The notes: generated by a model not told the origin, from the letters alone. Positions 1 through 6,475 are shown, counted from the stretch's first letter. The stretch is 6,830 bases of DNA from Thermoplasmata archaeon (GCA_021816385.1 JAKAYJ010000065.1:1-6830); one strand, 5' to 3'. A program made the numbers and translations.

Positions 1-19
1 GAACACAATTGGCTTGTGC

Positions 20-1405
20 TCAGTATGGTCTAGAGAAGAGGGCAGTTCTCCCTTCATTTCCACAAACCTCACATCTACCTTTAGACCCGTAATTCAGGAT
101 GTGTCCCATCATGTCAAGCTCGGTTCTTGCCTCTATCGATCTTGCGCATTTCTCACTATCACATATGATAAATGTCTTTATGTTAGACTCCTGTCCACTA
201 TTTGGAATTCCATCAATCCCATTCATAAGTATCTTCCTGGCATTATTAAGCAGATCATTTTCTACCTCATCCAGCAAATTTTGAAGCTCTGCCGTATCAT
301 CTTTGTTCAACTTTACCCTTCCCTTCCTTGTTCTCAGGGACACAGTAATTGTATTTGATTCAGCCTCTCTTTTGCCTATTTCTATCCTCAGAGGCACCCC
401 CTTCATTTCCCACTGGTTAAATTTGTAACCAGGTGTATAGTTATCATTATCATCAACAATCACCCTGAACCCACTGGCCTTAACTTTTGACTCTATTTCG
501 TGTACAAAGGATTCAAGCCTGGAATCTGCAGATGAGATTGGAACTATGACTACCTGCGTTGGGGCAACAAACGGAGGGAGAATCAGGCCCTTGTCATCTC
601 CATGGATTCCAACTATGGCTGCTATTAATCTTTCACTCATACCGAATGTGGTTTGGTTCACATATTGACTGCTTCCATCTTCCTTTGCAAATTTCACGTC
701 ATAATTCTTTGAAAAATTACTGCCATATTCGTGAATTGTCCCGATCTGAAGAGTCCTGCCAGATGGCATAAGCGTATCAAATGCTATGGTGTAAACAGCA
801 CCGGGGAACTTATCCCACTCCGGTCTTCTTACTTCCATATAGGGTAGACAGAGCTTTTTCGTAAAATAATCCCATTCCCTCCTGTACAGGTCCATCTGTT
901 CCTCTGAATCGTCATAAGTCTCGTGGGCAGTGTGGCATTCTATAAAGTGGATATCCCTTGATCTTATGAATGGTCGTGTATGTTTTGTTTCATAACGGTA
1001 AACCTGGACAATCTGAAAGATTCTCTTTGGTAGATCACCATGATCTCTTATCCATAATTTCAACATTGGGTAAATTGCAGCTTCACTGGTTGGCCTCATA
1101 GCAAGGTCTTCTTCAAGGGATTCTCTTCCACCCTTTGTTATCCAGAACAGCTCTTTTTCAAAGCCTTTAATGTGCTCAAATTCAATTTCAAACATTGGCC
1201 TTGAGATCAATGAAGGAAACATCACCTCCTCATATTCATCTTCGTAGAACTTGTTCCTGATCATTTCATCCGTGTTTTTCATCAGGCTGTATCCATAGGG
1301 CATCCAGACATTCATCCCCTTAACTGGGTACCTCTTATCTGTAAGCTGGGAAATGTCTATTATTTCATTATACCATTCACTAAAATCTTCCTTTTTATGC
1401 TCCAT
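20..1405 (-). CDS. proS: Prolyl-tRNA synthetase, archaeal/eukaryal type
   Basis: Class II aminoacyl-tRNA synthetase that charges tRNA-Pro with proline in the cytoplasm; complete at 461 residues, within the usual 460-500 for the archaeal-type enzyme that lacks the bacterial editing insertion. Visible landmarks: the RPTSE proline/ATP-site motif at 104-108, class II motif 2 with RYETKHTRPFIRSRD at 137-151, and the motif 3 region HGDDKGLILPP at 268-278. The anticodon-binding domain spans about 284-385 and includes GYKFNQWEMKGVPLRIEIGKRE-like sequence from 326 on. The C-terminal module has four cysteines (C415, C420, C445, C448) placed as in zinc-binding ProRS enzymes, and the protein ends in tyrosine, the conserved C-terminal residue of this family. 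The ATG start has no well-spaced Shine-Dalgarno, but a TATA-like box lies about 26 nt upstream, consistent with a leaderless mRNA. It is transcribed away from the M20 gene. Identification is secure. Confidence 0.97.
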   Translation of the reverse strand: MEHKKEDFSEWYNEIIDISQLTDKRYPVKGMNVWMPYGYSLMKNTDEMIRNKFYEDEYEEVMFPSLISRPMFEIEFEHIKGFEKELFWITKGGRESLEEDLAMRPTSEAAIYPMLKLWIRDHGDLPKRIFQIVQVYRYETKHTRPFIRSRDIHFIECHTAHETYDDSEEQMDLYRREWDYFTKKLCLPYMEVRRPEWDKFPGAVYTIAFDTLMPSGRTLQIGTIHEYGSNFSKNYDVKFAKEDGSSQYVNQTTFGMSERLIAAIVGIHGDDKGLILPPFVAPTQVVIVPISSADSRLESFVHEIESKVKASGFRVIVDDNDNYTPGYKFNQWEMKGVPLRIEIGKREAESNTITVSLRTRKGRVKLNKDDTAELQNLLDEVENDLLNNARKILMNGIDGIPNSGQESNIKTFIICDSEKCARSIEARTELDMMGHILNYGSKGRCEVCGNEGRTALFSRPY

Positions 1406-1427
1406 TCCCTTGTAAATAAATTCGTCA

Positions 1428-1437
1428 TTATTTAACT
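1428..1437 (-). promoter_or_regulatory. TATA-like box for proS
   Basis: Read on the minus strand the sequence is AGTTAAATAA. Its centre lies about 26 nt upstream of the proS ATG, the spacing at which archaeal transcription would start at or next to the start codon (leaderless mRNA). No clear BRE is visible. A second AT-rich stretch (GAATTTATTT, 1413-1422) is too close to serve that start. Confidence 0.45.
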
Positions 1438-1622
1438 ATTGCAAGTGACTTATATTCTTAGTCGTTATAAATGAAGTATATCCTCATGACTGTAGAAACA
1501 ACTGCTATCAAACAATGTCACTTCAATATTTCCCCGGTTACACTGAAATAACAGGATCATGCTACATGGATTACATTACCGGTTAATCATGGGACACAAT
1601 GAGGAATTAAATGAGGTAATTG

Positions 1623-1632
1623 TTTATTAATA
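1623..1632 (+). promoter_or_regulatory. TATA-like box for the M20 hydrolase gene
   Basis: TTTATTAATA is centred about 21 nt before the first ATG (1648) and 24 nt before the second in-frame ATG (1651). The second distance fits a leaderless transcript better, so this box bears on the start choice. It lies in the 242-bp divergent region shared with proS. Confidence 0.45.
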
Positions 1633-1647
1633 GAACAACAATCAGAG

Positions 1648-2847
1648 ATGATGAGCTTAAAAGATATAACGGATGAAAAGGAGTTTATAATTGAACTTGC
1701 AAAGAGGATTATTCCAGTGAAATCTATTAGCCCGGCTTCTGGTGGCCAGGGGGAATCTGAGAGGGCGGATCTTCTTGTCAGCATCCTGAAGGAACTGGGA
1801 TACGAGGATTCAGTAAGATATGATGTTGAGGACAAGGCAGGGTTCAAGAGATCCAGCATAATAGAGAAAGTGGGAAATTTTGATCGTACCCTCTGGCTTG
1901 TATCCCATATAGATACAGTACCTGATGGTGATCCAAACCTGTGGACAAGAGCACCATTTCAAGCAACTGTGGAGGGTAACAGAATCTATGGCCGTGGCAC
2001 CTCTGATGATGGTCAGGCGGTGTTCCTTTCGCTCCTGCTCCTGAAAAGGCTCGACAGATCCAAATTAAAAATGAATCTAGGTCTTGCATTTGTTGCAGAT
2101 GAGGAGGTTGGGAGTGTGTATGGCATCCAGTACCTCCTTGACAAGAATATTTTCAAGAAAGACGACCTGATAATTGTGCCTGATGCAGGTTCCATGGACG
2201 GGATGGAACTCGAGATAGCAGAGAAAAGTATTGTGTGGATTAAATTTACAGTTAATGGTAGACAATACCATGCAAGTATGCCAAGCAATGCAATCAGCGC
2301 AGCAAGAGATGGAATGGAATTCATGCTGTCAATTGATAAGATGCTTCACTCAAAGTATACCAGCAAAGATGATACTTTCAATTTCCCCTATTCCACATTT
2401 GAGCCAACGAAGCATGAGAAAAACGTGGACAACATAAACACCATTCCAGGTAAGGAAGTATTCTACATGGATTGCAGGATATTGCCCAGTTACGATGTGG
2501 ATAGCGTGGTAGATGACATTTCAAGGGAGATTTCCGAGTTTGAAAGAACACATAAGTCTAAAATTAAAATGGAGTTTGTACAGAGAGAACAGGCACCTGT
2601 GCCCACCTCAAAGGATTCAGAGGTTGTCACAAGACTCGTGAAGGCGTTATCCAGCAGAGGAGGGGAACCAAAGGTTGTTGGAATTGGAGGCGGTACATGC
2701 GCTGCTTTCTTCAGAAGACTGGGATATGAAGCAGTTGTATGGAGCACTACAGTTCCTGATGTTGCACATCAGGTGGATGAATATGTCATAATTGACCAGA
2801 TACTACAGGATAGGGAAACCATTGAAAAAATGGTTTACTCTGATTGA
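1648..2847 (+). CDS. M20-family zinc metallopeptidase/deacylase (ArgE/DapE/CPG2-like)
   Basis: Co-catalytic metallohydrolase of the M20/ArgE-DapE superfamily, 399 residues, near the usual 370-420, with no signal peptide, so cytoplasmic. The metal-site pattern is complete: SHIDTVP (H87, with D89 supporting), GRGTSDDG (bridging D120), DEEVGS (general base E152 and ligand E153), VPDAG (ligand D179) and DVAHQVDEYV (ligand H374). The lid/dimerisation domain is about 190-300 with H208 in GRQYHASMP. GGGTCAAFFRRLGYEAVVW at 347-365 is the substrate-side loop typical of the superfamily. GRGTSDDGQ has Gly-Gln where many DapE/ArgE proteins have Lys-Gly. Family members include acetylornithine deacetylases, succinyl-DAP desuccinylases and dipeptidases; the sequence alone does not settle the substrate. 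A peptidase role is plausible for a peptide-using heterotroph (inference). Two ATGs in tandem open the gene; TATA spacing favours the second (1651, 398 residues). The gene ends 14 bp from the convergent nadM stop. Confidence 0.9.
   Translation: MMSLKDITDEKEFIIELAKRIIPVKSISPASGGQGESERADLLVSILKELGYEDSVRYDVEDKAGFKRSSIIEKVGNFDRTLWLVSHIDTVPDGDPNLWTRAPFQATVEGNRIYGRGTSDDGQAVFLSLLLLKRLDRSKLKMNLGLAFVADEEVGSVYGIQYLLDKNIFKKDDLIIVPDAGSMDGMELEIAEKSIVWIKFTVNGRQYHASMPSNAISAARDGMEFMLSIDKMLHSKYTSKDDTFNFPYSTFEPTKHEKNVDNINTIPGKEVFYMDCRILPSYDVDSVVDDISREISEFERTHKSKIKMEFVQREQAPVPTSKDSEVVTRLVKALSSRGGEPKVVGIGGGTCAAFFRRLGYEAVVWSTTVPDVAHQVDEYVIIDQILQDRETIEKMVYSD
2825..2830 (-). terminator. Possible T-tract terminator for the nadM operon
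   Basis: On the minus strand a run of six T lies about 32-37 nt past the nadM stop codon, inside the 3' end of the convergent M20 gene. Archaeal intrinsic termination depends mainly on T-rich stretches, so this is a reasonable end point for the operon mRNA. It could also be a chance consequence of the Lys codons on the other strand. Confidence 0.25.
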
Positions 2848-2857
2848 TCTTTTCTTT
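2848..2857 (+). terminator. Possible T-rich terminator after the M20 gene
   Basis: The tract TCTTTTCTTT directly follows the M20 stop codon, as expected for a T-rich archaeal terminator. It sits between the short inverted arms TGATCT (2845-2850) and AGATCA (2866-2871), which could form a 6-bp stem with a 15-nt loop. The stem is weak and the call rests mainly on the T-rich tract and the convergent layout. Confidence 0.35.
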
Positions 2858-2861
2858 AAGA

Positions 2862-3377
2862 TTATAGATCATCTGATTCTGAGAGTGCCCTCAATCTTCC
2901 AACACCATCAATTTCCCTGATTATTTCTGTAACAGTTTCTGGTACATCTCTTTCCCAGTTTTCCCCCCTTATCATCCTGTCTCTTATTCTGGTACCTGAC
3001 CACTCCACCCTGTTTATGAGTTCCATTGATTTCACATTATATTTTTTCTCGTAGAAGAGTCTTTTGACCAGTGGGTTATTTGTGTAAACGCTTGAGAAAC
3101 GTGGAGTAAGAGATTCCACATGAGCTACCCAGAGTGGGTTGGAGTTTACGTCCTCAATCGGAATTATGTAGAAATTGAATATCTTCCTGCTTTCCAGCGT
3201 ATTCGAGATCATCAGGTGCCTTTCTCCAGCAGTGAATGGATTCTGGAGGGTATGAGAATACTGGGCACTCCCTATTCCAATAATCACAGACTCGTGCTCC
3301 TTGAGAATTTCCTGTATAACTTCCAGATGGCCAAGATGAAATGGCTGAAATCTTCCAACTATAAATGCCCTTGACAT
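2862..3377 (-). CDS. nadM: Nicotinamide-nucleotide adenylyltransferase, archaeal NadM type
   Basis: Joins NMN and ATP to give NAD+ and pyrophosphate, the last or next-to-last step of NAD synthesis or salvage; cytoplasmic nucleotidyltransferase. With the ATG start it has 171 residues, the normal archaeal NadM length. GRFQPFHLGH at 8-17 is the HxGH ATP-binding signature, followed by GIGSAQ (34-39) and the NPFTAGER segment (46-53). SGTRIR at 127-132 is the counterpart of the second, ISSTxxR-like motif. An upstream in-frame GTG at 3386 would add three residues (M-N-K). I prefer the ATG at 3377 because GGAG at 3386-3389 lies 8 nt before it and because archaeal NadM proteins begin right at the (M)xxFxxGRFQPFH strand. 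The gene is last in a tightly packed minus-strand series, with translational coupling to the upstream membrane-protein gene. Function is secure; the exact start is less so. Confidence 0.94.
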   Translation of the reverse strand: MSRAFIVGRFQPFHLGHLEVIQEILKEHESVIIGIGSAQYSHTLQNPFTAGERHLMISNTLESRKIFNFYIIPIEDVNSNPLWVAHVESLTPRFSSVYTNNPLVKRLFYEKKYNVKSMELINRVEWSGTRIRDRMIRGENWERDVPETVTEIIREIDGVGRLRALSESDDL

Positions 3378-3382
3378 TTTAT

Positions 3383-3389
3383 TCACTCC
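3383..3389 (-). promoter_or_regulatory. Shine-Dalgarno site that decides the nadM start
   Basis: On the minus strand GGAGTGA contains GGAG placed 8 nt before the ATG at 3377. It overlaps the TGA stop (3385-3383) of the upstream membrane-protein gene, so ribosomes finishing that gene would be at the nadM initiation site. It argues for the ATG over the GTG at 3386, which lies inside the site itself. Confidence 0.6.
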
Positions 3390-4366
3390 AGCATCTTACA
3401 CTGTATCATGTTATCTTCTTCAAATATGAACCAGTTTAATAATTTCCTTATGCTTTTAATAATGTTTTCTATTTCACTTTTCAATTCCTTCTGTCTCTGT
3501 GTTTCCCTGCATATAGAATAGTTCTTTGTGTCAAGAATTTCCCTGAACATGGACTGAAATGCCATCACTTCTGATGTCTTTCCATGTATGAATTCCTCAT
3601 TGTTAATCAGAAGAGATGATGATCTTCCCAGTTTCTTCTCCTTTTTTCCGTCCTCTATCTGGAATTGAATTTCCGGTTCATCGAAGAACAGGTTGTTCAG
3701 GATATGAAGCACTGGTTTTACCGTATAGTATGTATCCCCATTGACTGCATTATCAGATCTATCTAATTTTCTATATTCTGTCCTGCCAAAAATTTTCTCT
3801 AGGATTCCCTTTATTGACTCTATCTTCTGATGTGAATATTCTCCTGTGAGTTCAACATATTTACCCCACATCTCATAGAGGTTTCCCTGCTCTGATGGTA
3901 TATGATTTCTCACAAGATCATTCCACAATGGCTTTTCATCAATCAGTGGGATCGGTGCATAAGTCTCCGAAAGAGACTGAAATTTTGTCGGTGGAATGAT
4001 GCTTTCCATCATGTCCTTAGAAACCTTTCTCAGTGTTGAATAATGTTTTTCCATTTTCTCCATCAGCAACTCATTCTTTCTGATCTCGTTTGTAAGTCTC
4101 TCCATGTCCTTATCTATCTCCAGTTTTACCTCTTCCCGGGTATGTTCCTTCTCAATTTCCTCATCTTCCTCCATCTCTTCATCTGGAGAAACTGTAAAAT
4201 CTTCCTCGTACTCATTGATAGATGTTTTGTAGTTTTCAATGTCCTCTTCATATTTTCTACTGAAAAGGCGGATTGCCCTGAAATTAAAGAATGTCAGAAT
4301 TAAACTGATTCCGGCAATCACGAGAACTGTGATTAGAACTGGAACAATCAAGAAGCTTAAACCCAT
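3383..4366 (-). CDS. Unknown membrane-anchored protein with acidic linker and coiled coil
   Basis: I do not recognise this 327-residue protein. It opens with one strongly hydrophobic segment (about residues 4-28) followed by basic residues (R30, R33, R37, K38), so by the positive-inside rule it is a single-pass protein with its body in the cytoplasm. Residues 39-75 are very acidic (for example DEEMEEDEE at 62-70). Residues 76-118 are charged and heptad-like and should form a coiled coil. A mixed region of about 120-285 follows, which looks folded (aromatic-rich patches such as LYEMWGKYVELTGEY), and then a helical C-terminal tail (289-315). No catalytic motif is evident. The ATG directly abuts the aminotransferase TAA stop, with AGGA 5 nt upstream (4372-4375), and the gene runs into the nadM ribosome site, so co-translation with both neighbours is likely. 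A scaffold or tether role is possible, but this is only inferred from its shape. Confidence 0.85.
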   Translation of the reverse strand: MGLSFLIVPVLITVLVIAGISLILTFFNFRAIRLFSRKYEEDIENYKTSINEYEEDFTVSPDEEMEEDEEIEKEHTREEVKLEIDKDMERLTNEIRKNELLMEKMEKHYSTLRKVSKDMMESIIPPTKFQSLSETYAPIPLIDEKPLWNDLVRNHIPSEQGNLYEMWGKYVELTGEYSHQKIESIKGILEKIFGRTEYRKLDRSDNAVNGDTYYTVKPVLHILNNLFFDEPEIQFQIEDGKKEKKLGRSSSLLINNEEFIHGKTSEVMAFQSMFREILDTKNYSICRETQRQKELKSEIENIIKSIRKLLNWFIFEEDNMIQCKMLE

Positions 4367-5539
4367 TTAAATCCTGCTCTGCTCATCCATGAAACTCGCC
4401 AAGAGTGCGATCCCTTCCTTCAATTTATCCTCAGATAGCGCATAGGAAATTCTGAAATGACCTTCCCCCTGTTTACCAAATGCTGAACCTGGAGTAAGCA
4501 GAAGACCCTTTGAATCAAGAATCTGCTTGCAGAATTCAACTGATGATATATTGAGGTCGTATGATGGAAAAACATAAAATGCCCCTTCTGGCTTTATGAG
4601 ATTCAGACCTTTAATTTCACTTATCAGGTTACAAACAAGTTCCCTTCTTTTCCTGAACACCTCCTTCATTGCTTTAGGACTCTCTTCATCATCCATTGCA
4701 TATATGGCCGCCATTTGAGAAATCGAAGGTGCACATGTTATGGTCTGTTGCTGAAGCTTGTCTACCGCACTTATAAATTCTCTGGATGAAGCGAGATATC
4801 CTATCCTCCATCCTGTCATGGCATAACTTTTAGAGAAGCCGCTTATTAGTATGGTATGCTTCATTTCCTGATCCATCTCAATTATATCCTGAATTTTCCC
4901 CTCGAAAACAAGTTCTTCATAAATCTGATCCTGAATAAAATATATTCCTTCATCAATGCAAAGCTTCTGTAGTGCCTTGATTTCCTCTGTTGAAAAAACC
5001 TTACCTGTTGGATTTGCAGGATTGGATATGATTATGCCCTTTGTCCTTGGTGTAATAGAATTTTCTATGCCCTCAAGATCAAGGGAAAAATCATCATTGG
5101 ACGGTACCTCGACTGGTTTTACCCCGTAAATCCTGCAGATTTCAGGATATGATAGAAAATATGGTTCTGGAATTATTATTTCATCCCCCTCATCTGCGAT
5201 TGCCATGATTGCAAGGTTAATGGCAAATTTTGTTGGTGTTACAATTATGTTTTCAGAGTTCAGATTGTGGATGTTATTATTGATCTTTTTAGCGATCTTG
5301 GTTCTCAATTCCACATATCCCTTTGATGGTGTGTAGTGTGTGAATCCTTCTTTGGCCTTCTCAAATGCATAGTTTATTTCACCAGCAGGTGTTGTAAAGT
5401 CTGGCTCTCCCACTCCAAAGTTTATAATTTTTCTTCCTTCGGCGGTCATCTTCGCAGCCTTGGCAGACGTGGAGACCGTAGCAGATTCAGAGACGTTATT
5501 TACTCTCTTTGATAACACAAAGTTTAATGGCAATTCCAT
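4367..5539 (-). CDS. Class I/II PLP-dependent aminotransferase, aspartate aminotransferase-like
   Basis: Cytoplasmic fold-type I PLP enzyme transferring an amino group between an amino acid and a 2-oxo acid; 390 residues, typical for the aspartate aminotransferase I-gamma group. Visible elements are NFGVGEPDFTTP (40-51), the HYTPSKGYVELR segment (68-79), the NPANPTG cofactor/substrate loop (173-179, N176) and D204 with Y207 in QDQIYEEL. K237 in SGFSKSYAMTGWRIGY is the lysine that binds PLP, and R363 in HFRIS should hold the substrate carboxylate. The phosphate-binding loop reads VTPTKFAIN, one residue shorter than the common VTPGAKQAL pattern. Substrate could be aspartate, alanine or aromatic amino acids; the motifs do not separate these. 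No good Shine-Dalgarno or leaderless TATA is seen at its ATG; a TATA-like CATAAATAA lies at 5588-5596. The 71-bp gap to the upstream regulator leaves both co-transcription and an own promoter possible. Confidence 0.92.
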   Translation of the reverse strand: MELPLNFVLSKRVNNVSESATVSTSAKAAKMTAEGRKIINFGVGEPDFTTPAGEINYAFEKAKEGFTHYTPSKGYVELRTKIAKKINNNIHNLNSENIIVTPTKFAINLAIMAIADEGDEIIIPEPYFLSYPEICRIYGVKPVEVPSNDDFSLDLEGIENSITPRTKGIIISNPANPTGKVFSTEEIKALQKLCIDEGIYFIQDQIYEELVFEGKIQDIIEMDQEMKHTILISGFSKSYAMTGWRIGYLASSREFISAVDKLQQQTITCAPSISQMAAIYAMDDEESPKAMKEVFRKRRELVCNLISEIKGLNLIKPEGAFYVFPSYDLNISSVEFCKQILDSKGLLLTPGSAFGKQGEGHFRISYALSEDKLKEGIALLASFMDEQSRI

Positions 5540-5587
5540 AATTAACTTTTATTGATTTTCCAAACTCATTCTGTTCAATTGGTCGTG

Positions 5588-5596
5588 TTATTTATG
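5588..5596 (-). promoter_or_regulatory. Possible TATA box for the aminotransferase operon
   Basis: On the minus strand CATAAATAA lies in the 71-bp gap between the regulator stop and the aminotransferase start. Its position predicts transcription starting about 27 nt before the ATG. The match is modest and the region is AT-rich, so read-through from the regulator gene is an equal alternative. Confidence 0.25.
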
Positions 5597-5610
5597 TAAT
5601 TCAGTATTAC

Positions 5611-6387
5611 CTAATGAATGAATTCATAGTCATATATAACCATGACTTCACTGCTTTTCTCGGCTTCCCTTGAACTGTTGATCAGTGTCCTTGCGCTGAC
5701 CATGTTTTCCGCAAAACATATGAATACCCCGGTCTTGTTATCTGTTATCTTGAATATTGTTGCATCTTCCAGTATAGACTCAATCTTTTCCTGATCAGTA
5801 CTGAAAATGCTGAAGATGACAACATCTGTCTTAGAAAGGTCAATTTTCGCCATTACTGCCACAAGATGACTTTTTCTCAGGAAGTTATACCTTCTCTTTA
5901 TCCGTATCACGGGCATATCCAGAGCCTTGGCAATTTCAGATATTTTTGCTCTTGGTGTTTTCTTTAGCTGGTCAATAATCTGGAAATCTATGTTCTTCGA
6001 ATTTCCTGAATAAGAATTGATTTCCGGCCTGTATTTCATCACAGGCTGGCCTAGTTTCAGTGACGCATCTTCAATTTTCTTATCTACTTCCTCAGCGGTT
6101 TCTCCATCAAATCCGTAAAGAGTGATCTTTTCCAGGCATTTCAGTCTTGTAAAATAACCTTCTTCTATCTCCTTATCTGAAATGTAAGCTGCAAATGCTT
6201 CTACCTTTCCCAGTATCCTGGAATTTATGTGTACTATAAAGTTTACAATTATACCATCTTCTATCATTTTCGTCATTCTGTAGTTCAAGGTTTGTGCCGA
6301 GATACCTATTTCCTTGGCTATCTGCCTTTGTGGGGTTCTACCATCTTTCAGTAAGCTGAACAGGATTTTTTTATCTACTGTATCCAT
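5611..6387 (-). CDS. Lrp/AsnC-like transcriptional regulator with two HTH halves
   Basis: DNA-binding regulator of the Lrp/AsnC type. The first winged helix-turn-helix is clear at residues 4-50: VDKKILFSLLKDGR leads into QIAKEIGISAQTLNYRMTKM, then the wing IEDGII. Residues 60-120 fill the place of the ligand-sensing RAM-like domain. A second, weaker HTH of the same layout follows at 133-178 (NIDFQIIDQLKKTPRAKISE, then IAKALDMPVIRIKRRYNFLR), with a second alpha/beta tail to 258. The chain is thus about 258 residues against roughly 150 for ordinary Lrp, and looks like two Lrp-like units in tandem. The ATG has a TATA-like box about 28 nt upstream, fitting a leaderless mRNA. The gene precedes the aminotransferase on the same strand and is divergent from the MMPL gene, so both are plausible targets along with itself. 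Family call is firm; ligand and targets are unknown. Confidence 0.85.
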   Translation of the reverse strand: MDTVDKKILFSLLKDGRTPQRQIAKEIGISAQTLNYRMTKMIEDGIIVNFIVHINSRILGKVEAFAAYISDKEIEEGYFTRLKCLEKITLYGFDGETAEEVDKKIEDASLKLGQPVMKYRPEINSYSGNSKNIDFQIIDQLKKTPRAKISEIAKALDMPVIRIKRRYNFLRKSHLVAVMAKIDLSKTDVVIFSIFSTDQEKIESILEDATIFKITDNKTGVFICFAENMVSARTLINSSREAEKSSEVMVIYDYEFIH

Positions 6388-6410
6388 GATTATTCAAGTA
6401 ATTCTAACTA

Positions 6411-6420
6411 TTATTAAAAA
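6411..6420 (-). promoter_or_regulatory. TATA-like box for the Lrp-like regulator
   Basis: Minus-strand TTTTTAATAA is centred about 28 nt upstream of the regulator ATG, suitable for a transcript with little or no leader. It is in the divergent control region shared with the MMPL gene, so the regulator could control both directions from here. Confidence 0.45.
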
Positions 6421-6462
6421 TTGACGTTAATTAATTTTTTTCAGCGAATAAACACTATCCTC

Positions 6463-6472
6463 ATCGTACGAT
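6463..6472 (+). promoter_or_regulatory. Perfect 10-bp palindrome, candidate operator
   Basis: ATCGTACGAT is a perfect inverted repeat ending 3 nt before the TATA box at 6476. In archaeal promoters this is where the BRE and TFB sit, so a protein bound here would block or recruit initiation of the rightward transcript. It is GC-containing in an otherwise very AT-rich region. The divergent Lrp-like regulator is one candidate ligand, but no second copy was found elsewhere in the window. Confidence 0.4.
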
Positions 6473-6475
6473 TAG

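Noticed and set aside
4..18. Possible hairpin CACAA-TTGGC-TTGTG just after the proS stop
   Set aside because: A 5-bp stem without a T tract in the visible sequence, and cut close to the window edge; not enough for a terminator.
1471..1551. Small plus-strand frame of 26 codons (ATG to TAA) in the proS/M20 divergent region, with a TATA-like ATATTC and TTATAAAT nearby
   Set aside because: No Shine-Dalgarno, wrong TATA spacing for the ATG, no recognisable motif, and such short frames are common by chance in AT-rich DNA.
1534..1585. Direct repeat CCGGTTA at 1534-1540 and 1579-1585, and inverted AAGTGAC/GTCACTT at 1443-1449 and 1517-1523
   Set aside because: Only 7 bp each, widely spaced and with no third copy; not distinguishable from chance.
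2013..2324. Minus-strand frame of 103 codons, and several similar frames overlapping proS, nadM and the membrane-protein gene
   Set aside because: Each lies wholly or largely within a well-supported gene on the opposite strand or in another frame and has no family features; they are shadow frames.
5618..5627. Palindrome ATGAATTCAT at the 3' end of the regulator gene
   Set aside because: It lies inside codons for the terminal YEFIH residues, is not near a TATA box and does not resemble the palindrome at 6463; probably chance.
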